A DNA stretch of 7,590 nucleotides from an uncultured Burkholderiales bacterium. Its GTDB lineage: Bacteria > Pseudomonadota > Gammaproteobacteria > Burkholderiales > Burkholderiaceae_E. Below, piece by piece: positions 5,890 to 7,590 of the stretch. The stretch's first letter is position 1; every line of letters starts with the position of its first letter. The notes under the pieces were generated by a model, which saw nothing but the letters and a program-made list of their open reading frames with translations, had not been told where the DNA came from and ran no database searches. The stretch covers positions 1 to 7,590 of the forward strand of contig CAIXXI010000465.1 in the NCBI GenBank assembly GCA_903923345.1. Reading direction: 5' to 3'. Made by a program: the position numbers and the translations under genes.

Positions 5890-7146
5890 TCAGACAGATG
5901 CCTGAGCCGGCATCTGACGCTCGCTCAGGATGCGTGGGCTGGGCCGGATGTTCATCGTCATCTGGAACGCACCGGCGAGCAAACCGATTGCAACCGAGGC
6001 CTTCCAGGCCCACTCATACGAGCCCATTGCCGCGTAAATCAGGCCGCCACCCCAGGCGCCCAGAAACGAGCCGACCTGGTGACTGAAAAAGGCGATGCCG
6101 GTCAGCGTCGCCATGTAGCGCAAACCAAACAGGTGGACCACCAGGCCATTGACCAGCGGCACCACACCCAGCCAGAGCGAGCCCATCGCGGCGGCAAACA
6201 GCAGCGTGGTCGTGGGAGTGGGCGTCGCAAGGAAATACGCGGTGATGATGAGCGAGCGCAGGATGTAGATGCCGCCCAGCAGCAGGCGCTTTGAATACCG
6301 ACCACCCAGCCATCCGAACAGATACGAACCAAAGACATTGAACAGGCCGATCAGCGCCAGCGCGCTGGCCGTCACCGAAGGGTCGATGCCGCAGATATCG
6401 AGGTAGGTGGGCAGATGAGTGGTCAGGAAAACCAGCTGCAGCCCGCACACAAAAAACGCGATCGCCATGGTGATGTAGCCGCTGTGCCCGAAGGCCTCGC
6501 GCACCGCCGCACTCGCTGACTGGGCGGCGCCGGCGCTCTCAACTTCGATTCGATCGCAGCCGCCTGCTGCAAGCGCGGCCGGAAGCATCACCACCGCCAG
6601 CGCGCAGAACGCGGCAATCGCCAGTTGCCAGCCGCCCATCGCGATCATGCCCTGGGCCAAGGGCGAGGCCAGCACCAGGCCCAAGGACCCTGCCGCCGAG
6701 ACCGCGCCCATCGCCATGCTGCGCTGAAGCGGCGTGACCGTGCGCGCGGTGATGTTCATCGCGACATTCGAGGCGGTGCAGGACAAGGCCACGCCGATGC
6801 ACACCCCCATGCCCAGCGTCAGCACCAGGGCCGAGTGCGAGAAAGCGGAAATCAGCAGACCGGCAAGGTAGATGAGCACGCCGGCAACCACCACCGGACG
6901 CGCGCCGAAGCGGTCAACGACCGCACCGGCAAAAGGCTGGGTCAAGCCCCAGACAATGTTCTGGATGGCAATCGCCAGTGAGAAGTCCGCCGCGGTGATG
7001 CCGAGGTCCCGGACCACATGGGGCTGCAACAAACCCAGGCTTTGCCGCATGCCCATGGCCAGACTCAGCATCAGGGCCGCGCCACCGAGGATGGTCAGGG
7101 TCTGGGATCGGGACAGCTCGGTTGCTCGCATCGGTAGGCCCGGCAT
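5890..7146 (-). CDS. Major facilitator superfamily transporter
   Basis: A 418-residue integral inner-membrane protein with about twelve hydrophobic helices in two groups of six, separated by a polar, alanine-rich loop (about 195-220). After helix 2 it has the MFS loop motif in the form GAVVDRFGARP (about 75-85), and the matching second-half loop reads GWLGGRYSKR (about 278-287). The helix-1 segment SLAMGMRQSLGLLQP resembles the MCT/OFA-like bacterial branch that often moves monocarboxylates or other organic anions; this is a resemblance, not a substrate assignment. Starts are ambiguous: GTG 7149, ATG 7146 and ATG 7131 are all in frame with no strong Shine-Dalgarno. It diverges from a 2-oxoglutarate dioxygenase gene, which suggests uptake or export of a related compound. 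The last codons contain an 8-base inverted repeat. Confidence 0.93.
   Translation of the reverse strand: MPGLPMRATELSRSQTLTILGGAALMLSLAMGMRQSLGLLQPHVVRDLGITAADFSLAIAIQNIVWGLTQPFAGAVVDRFGARPVVVAGVLIYLAGLLISAFSHSALVLTLGMGVCIGVALSCTASNVAMNITARTVTPLQRSMAMGAVSAAGSLGLVLASPLAQGMIAMGGWQLAIAAFCALAVVMLPAALAAGGCDRIEVESAGAAQSASAAVREAFGHSGYITMAIAFFVCGLQLVFLTTHLPTYLDICGIDPSVTASALALIGLFNVFGSYLFGWLGGRYSKRLLLGGIYILRSLIITAYFLATPTPTTTLLFAAAMGSLWLGVVPLVNGLVVHLFGLRYMATLTGIAFFSHQVGSFLGAWGGGLIYAAMGSYEWAWKASVAIGLLAGAFQMTMNIRPSPRILSERQMPAQASV
5895..5916. repeat. Inverted repeat in the 3' end of the MFS gene
   Basis: CAGATGCC and GGCATCTG form a perfect 8-base stem with a 6-base loop. It lies within the final codons of the transporter, ending three bases before the stop codon on the minus strand. 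No U-run follows, so it is not a classic terminator. It could protect the mRNA 3' end or slow the polymerase before the csp promoter, or it could be chance. Confidence 0.5.
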
Positions 7147-7166
7147 CACAGTGAAAATCGGGTGTC

Positions 7167-7215
7167 ATTATCGCCGCGGCCGTGGCATCGTCCGCTGCAG
7201 GCCCCGTCTTATACT
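7167..7215. promoter_or_regulatory. Divergent promoter region for MFS and dioxygenase genes
   Basis: The 76-base gap between the two start codons holds two AT-rich patches. At 7208-7215 TATACT (7210-7215, plus strand, five of six -10 matches) overlaps TATAAG (7208-7213, minus strand, five of six). A second minus-strand candidate is GATAAT at 7167-7172 (five of six), which would give the MFS mRNA only a very short leader. No clear -35 hexamers were found. A regulator could act on both genes from this gap, but no clear operator is seen. Confidence 0.45.
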
Positions 7216-7222
7216 CGACCGC

Positions 7223-7590
7223 ATGGACAAAACCAGCAATTTCAGAACGATCCGGGTGAAGCCGGTTTCGGGCGCACTCGGTGCCGAAGTCAGCGGCATC
7301 GACCTGCGTCAGGCGATGACCGACGAGCAGGCCGCCGAGGTCCGCAGCGCATGGCTGCAGCATCTGGTCCTGTTCTTTCGCGACCAGCCACTTGATCCCG
7401 ATCAGTACATGGCGTTTGCGCGGCGCATCGGCCAGCCGATCGAGTATCCCTTCGTCAAAGGGCTCGAGGCGCACCCCGAGATCATCGAGGTCAAGAAACT
7501 CGAGCATGAGCGAGTGAATTTCGGCGGGATCTGGCATTCAGACACCACCTACCTCGAGCGCCCGCCGATGGCCTCGATGCTGCTGGCCCG
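7223..7590 (+). CDS. TauD/TfdA-family 2-oxoglutarate-dependent dioxygenase, 5' part
   Basis: The first 122 residues of an iron(II)/2-oxoglutarate dioxygenase; the frame is open to the window edge, and full members are about 280-300 residues. The family start is clear: VKPVSGALGAEVSGIDL (12-28), then LVLFFRDQPLDPDQYMAFARRIG (48-70) and the metal-binding WHSDTTY (104-110), in which His105 and Asp107 are two of the three iron ligands. The distal histidine and the 2-oxoglutarate-binding arginine lie beyond the window. Relatives hydroxylate taurine, alkyl sulfates, 2,4-D or other organic acids; the substrate cannot be chosen from this part. No Shine-Dalgarno precedes the ATG, and a -10 box ends only seven bases upstream. 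The divergent MFS transporter may handle its substrate or product. Confidence 0.92.
   Translation, partial: MDKTSNFRTIRVKPVSGALGAEVSGIDLRQAMTDEQAAEVRSAWLQHLVLFFRDQPLDPDQYMAFARRIGQPIEYPFVKGLEAHPEIIEVKKLEHERVNFGGIWHSDTTYLERPPMASMLLA

Overview
The window is a piece of a GC-rich chromosome (above 60% GC by eye) from a Gram-negative bacterium, most likely a beta- or gammaproteobacterium. The evidence is an Hsp15-type S4 protein, a lipoprotein with a lipobox and glycine zipper of the SlyB/17-kDa antigen type, a CspA-family protein with a long leader, and a GGGGTC-n-GACCCC palindromic repeat of a kind I recall from proteobacterial genomes. Genus cannot be read from it. No phage, plasmid, transposase, CRISPR or RNA gene is visible, and coding density is high.

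Left part (1-3292): a 48-base palindromic repeat lies just upstream of a cytochrome P450 (+). The P450 converges on a two-gene minus-strand unit, a kappa-class GST / 2-hydroxychromene-2-carboxylate isomerase-like protein followed after 18 bases by hslR. That unit diverges from a MaoC-type hydratase gene (+) across a 96-base gap. An AT-rich heptamer in this gap reads as a -10 box on both strands.

Middle (3293-5385): an amidase-signature hydrolase (-) converges on the MaoC gene and diverges from a small outer-membrane lipoprotein gene (+). The lipoprotein gene ends at a strong hairpin terminator that also serves the cold-shock gene arriving from the other side.

Right part (5386-7590): a CspA-family gene (-) has a consensus -35 box and a leader of about 165 nt. 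Upstream of it on the same strand is a 12-helix MFS transporter. The transporter diverges from a TauD/TfdA-type 2-oxoglutarate dioxygenase that runs off the right edge. The dioxygenase's best -10 box sits so close to its ATG that a leaderless mRNA is plausible.

Functionally this looks like housekeeping genes (hslR, csp, lipoprotein) mixed with single-gene catabolic or detoxification enzymes (P450, GST-kappa/isomerase, MaoC hydratase, amidase, MFS plus dioxygenase). Apart from GSTK-hslR there are no long operons, so a shared pathway cannot be shown. I see no convincing undescribed multi-gene system. The more interesting signals are small: the palindromic repeat, the symmetric -10 boxes between divergent genes, the possible leaderless start and the csp leader.
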